From Flammeovirgaceae bacterium UBA5867 (lineage in GTDB: Bacteria > Bacteroidota > Bacteroidia > Cytophagales > Cyclobacteriaceae), in assembly GCA_002432545.1 (NCBI GenBank), contig DJFR01000139.1:664-10852 (forward strand): a stretch of 10,189 bases of DNA, in the 5' to 3' direction. Position numbers and translations under genes: made by a program. Positions 7,867-10,189 of this stretch are shown in pieces. Under the pieces are notes generated by a model, which worked only from the letters and a program-made list of their open reading frames with translations, ran no database searches and was not told where the DNA came from. Each line of letters begins with the position of its first letter. Within the stretch, counting starts at the first letter, position 1.

Positions 7867-8721
7867 TTATAGTATCGTTTTCAGGTACTTAGCGCTTGCA
7901 CCTACGCTATCGATTGGTGCGCCCGGGTATGACTCCTGCTCTACATAGTAGTGCTTCATGCCGGACTGTTTTGCTTTGGCAAAGATTGGCTTCCAGTCAA
8001 TCGTTCCGGTACCTACATCGGCATTCCGGTTACGATCTTCTTTACTCATATCTTTTACGTGCCACTGCTCGAAACGACCTGGATGTTTCTCGAAGTATTT
8101 GATTGGATCAAGACCGGCATTTACTACCCAGAAGATGTCCATCTCCATACCAACTTTCTTCGGATCAAGCTCAGCAAGCATTACATCGTATGGTATCTGT
8201 CCGTCAACCTTTTCAAATTCAAAAGCGTGGTTGTGATAACCAAGACGTATACCGTGTTTGTTGCAGATCTCTCCGGCTTTGTTCAGCTCTCCACAAAGTT
8301 TCTTGAAGCTTTCAATGGAGCCGCGCTCTTCCTGTGCAATCCAGGGTACAACCATAAACGACTGCCCTATTGACTTGGCATCAATAACAGCTTTCTCCCA
8401 GTCGCCACGCACTATATCCCAGCCGTAGTGACCGCTTGTTACTTTCATGCCGAGGCTCTTCACATATTTACCGAACTCCGCGAAGTCCATTCCGAAAATC
8501 TTGCCGTTGTTATAGCCATAGGTTTCCAGTTCTTTATAACCGAAGCTGGCAACTTTCTGCAACACGCCTTTCGGATCATTGGGTATGGTATCGCGTAATG
8601 TATACAACTGAAGCCCGAGGCTTGACGCAGCCTTTACTTTGCCCGCTGCCAAAAATGTTGGTAGCGAGAGCAGGCCGGCTGCCGCGAACGATGCTGTTTG
8701 TACAAACTCTCTTCTTTTCAT
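7867..8721 (-). CDS. Tat-exported sugar phosphate isomerase/epimerase-type TIM barrel protein
   Basis: This 284-residue protein belongs to the AP-endonuclease-2/xylose isomerase-like TIM barrel superfamily, usually annotated as sugar phosphate isomerase/epimerase. The N-terminus has a twin-arginine signal, KRREFVQTASFAAAGLL, with cleavage expected near residues 26-32, so it should work in the periplasm or be anchored facing it. Likely divalent-metal and active-site residues are in ELETYGY (Glu66 region), GYHNHAFEF (161-169), MEMDIFW (Asp195), QWHVKDM (His221) and YYVEQE (Glu261). DVGTGTIDW (235-243) is also typical. A phosphorylated substrate is unlikely outside the cytoplasm; free, oxidised or keto sugars fit better, as known for some exported relatives. 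It starts 26 nt after an exported sugar-dehydrogenase-type gene and ends at a strong terminator, so the two probably form one unit. The precise substrate is unknown. Confidence 0.88.
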   Translation of the reverse strand: MKRREFVQTASFAAAGLLSLPTFLAAGKVKAASSLGLQLYTLRDTIPNDPKGVLQKVASFGYKELETYGYNNGKIFGMDFAEFGKYVKSLGMKVTSGHYGWDIVRGDWEKAVIDAKSIGQSFMVVPWIAQEERGSIESFKKLCGELNKAGEICNKHGIRLGYHNHAFEFEKVDGQIPYDVMLAELDPKKVGMEMDIFWVVNAGLDPIKYFEKHPGRFEQWHVKDMSKEDRNRNADVGTGTIDWKPIFAKAKQSGMKHYYVEQESYPGAPIDSVGASAKYLKTIL

Positions 8722-8747
8722 GGGTTGTAGGTTTTTAAAATGGGCTC

Positions 8748-10189
8748 TTACTTGTTTAACAATTCTACACCACCAAAATAAAACAAAGATTTGTTTCCTG
8801 CACCTTCATTTTTGAAGACAAGATACAAATCGTGATATCCGGTTGTTGTTTCGAGACTAATGGTTTGAGGCACGAGTCCTTTACCCGCTATTTTTGCTTT
8901 GCCGAGTAATTTTCCATCCGGTTTATCCAGGTGTATTTCAACTTCTCCTCCTACCTGATCGTCTCCAAGGTATGGAAGAAGTTTCGCTTTTTTCACTCCG
9001 GTGAGATCAAGTTCTGCAAATTTAGCGTGTGCTGTGTGCTTTACATTTTCAAAAGCAATGTTACCATCCCAGTTGAGCACACGAACTATATTCAGATCGG
9101 TTGCTTCATTGGCTTTCAGCATCGGGCTGCGCAATACAACGGTAGCATTTGTACCGATGGAAGGAACCGGTGCTGCGCCTTTATCATAGTATGAAATGGT
9201 GAGTAAATATGCGCCCTGTGTTTCGTTGCCGGTTGTTACCGTTCCGCTCAATGGAAGTTTCTTCGCCGCCTTTTCATCGGCCAATGATAATATATAGTTT
9301 ACCATTTCTTTTGCATCCTCTACACTTATCTGCGGGTGAGCAGCCATTTCCGTATTGCCCCATACTCCGGAACCACCTTTGATAATTTTGGCAGCGAGGT
9401 AATCTATAGCACCGGTCTGTGATTTATACTTGGCGGCAACTTCTTTATAGCTTGGTCCGGCAGAACGCTGATCAATGATGTGACAGGATTTACAATCACT
9501 CTTCGCGATCAGCGCTTTACCGGGTAACTCTGCTGTTGGCATCTGGTGACCCTGCGCCACTTTCGCCATATCAAAACCTTTCATATAGTCGAAGGATATC
9601 GTCACGGCATCGCCTGCGATTTTTCCATCGGCAGTCGAGCCATCTTCCTTGTCGGTGACTTCAACACTATATTTCAATTTTGTGTTCGGGAAGAAAAAGG
9701 TTTTATTTCCTTCCACGATCGATGCCTTGATCACCGGAGGTTCATTACCGGCTGTTACCTGTGTAACGGCATTGGCACTGTTACCCTTGTCGTCTGTAAC
9801 TTTTAGTTTGGCATTATATACTCCGGGTTTATCGAGCGTTACTTCAAAAGTACCGTTGTTCGAATTATAGGTCTTTCCTCCTACTTCAAGTATATAACTC
9901 AGGCTGTCGCCCGTATCATAATCTTTACTTCCTTTCGAAGAGAATTTCACGGCCAGCGGTACTGCCCCCGAAGGTTTATCAACGGAGAGTTGTGCTACCG
10001 GTGTGCGATTGCCCCCATTGTAATCGATACGCACTAAACGCGCATCGAGGTTCTGCGCAAACCACTTGGTGCCATACTCGATCATATATAGTTTACCATC
10101 CGGACCGAACGCCATGTCAATAATATTATTGAATCCGGTGTTTGCCATGAAAGGTTCCATGTCCATGATCTTACCTGCTGAATCCAGGC
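8748..10189 (-). CDS. PQQ-type sugar dehydrogenase-like protein with PKD, cytochrome c and CBM6-like domains (5' end missing)
   Basis: Only the C-terminal 479 residues are in the window; the reading frame is open through the right edge, so the Met at 10164-10166 is internal. Residues below are numbered from that Met. The visible start, IIDMAFGPDGKLYMIEYGT (15-33) and LDARLVRIDYNGG (40-52), is the last blade of a glucose/sorbosone dehydrogenase-type beta-propeller. A PKD domain (about 56-140) and a second Ig/PKD-like domain (about 142-200) follow. Next is a class I cytochrome c domain (about 210-298) with heme motif CKSCH (225-229) and probable axial Met274. The end (about 315-472) resembles a CBM6-type carbohydrate-binding domain, closing in YHDLYLVFKN and YFGGVELL. 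The arrangement predicts a secreted oxidoreductase that binds a polysaccharide and passes electrons from sugar oxidation to its own heme. The catalytic half is not visible, so the substrate and cofactor are inferred from the family. Confidence 0.85.
   Translation of the reverse strand, partial: LDSAGKIMDMEPFMANTGFNNIIDMAFGPDGKLYMIEYGTKWFAQNLDARLVRIDYNGGNRTPVAQLSVDKPSGAVPLAVKFSSKGSKDYDTGDSLSYILEVGGKTYNSNNGTFEVTLDKPGVYNAKLKVTDDKGNSANAVTQVTAGNEPPVIKASIVEGNKTFFFPNTKLKYSVEVTDKEDGSTADGKIAGDAVTISFDYMKGFDMAKVAQGHQMPTAELPGKALIAKSDCKSCHIIDQRSAGPSYKEVAAKYKSQTGAIDYLAAKIIKGGSGVWGNTEMAAHPQISVEDAKEMVNYILSLADEKAAKKLPLSGTVTTGNETQGAYLLTISYYDKGAAPVPSIGTNATVVLRSPMLKANEATDLNIVRVLNWDGNIAFENVKHTAHAKFAELDLTGVKKAKLLPYLGDDQVGGEVEIHLDKPDGKLLGKAKIAGKGLVPQTISLETTTGYHDLYLVFKNEGAGNKSLFYFGGVELLNK

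Overview
The window looks like chromosomal DNA from a member of the Bacteroidota, probably a Cytophagales- or Chitinophagales-like soil or freshwater bacterium. The signs are start codons without Shine-Dalgarno sequences, a promoter of the Bacteroidota TTTG-N19-TAnnTTTG type, a lipoprotein glycosidase, and a PKD/cytochrome c/carbohydrate-binding oxidoreductase of a kind common in that phylum. GC content is moderate and ATA is used freely for isoleucine. This taxonomic call is an inference. All six genes lie on the minus strand, so transcription runs from the right edge to the left edge.

Right block (10189 to about 7816): the 3' part of a large exported sugar-dehydrogenase-type protein (propeller end, PKD, cytochrome c, CBM6-like) runs off the right edge. 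It is followed after 26 nt by a Tat-exported TIM-barrel sugar isomerase/epimerase. A strong intrinsic terminator closes this unit. The pair suggests oxidation and further processing of a sugar outside the cytoplasm.

Middle (about 7814 to 7390): a promoter whose -33 box lies in the T-tract of that terminator appears to drive a small four-helix membrane protein of the TMEM220 family.

Left block (7207 to 24): a GH13 alpha-amylase lipoprotein, then GlgE (maltosyltransferase), then a trehalose synthase-maltokinase fusion whose start lies 3 nt after the glgE stop. GlgE and maltokinase together form the maltose-1-phosphate route to alpha-glucan. No branching enzyme (GlgB) is visible in the window.

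The most notable observation is in the fusion protein. Its trehalose synthase half has the full family architecture, but the GH13 catalytic nucleophile aspartate is glycine (residue 208), and several other positions expected to line the pocket also differ from the usual TreS sequence. The maltokinase half, GlgE and the lipoprotein amylase all keep their catalytic residues. This suggests that the fusion works as a maltokinase with a dead or repurposed TreS domain, and that maltose may come from external alpha-glucan rather than from trehalose. No intergenic stretch exceeds 300 bases; the longest, 7208-7389, shows no convincing promoter or terminator.
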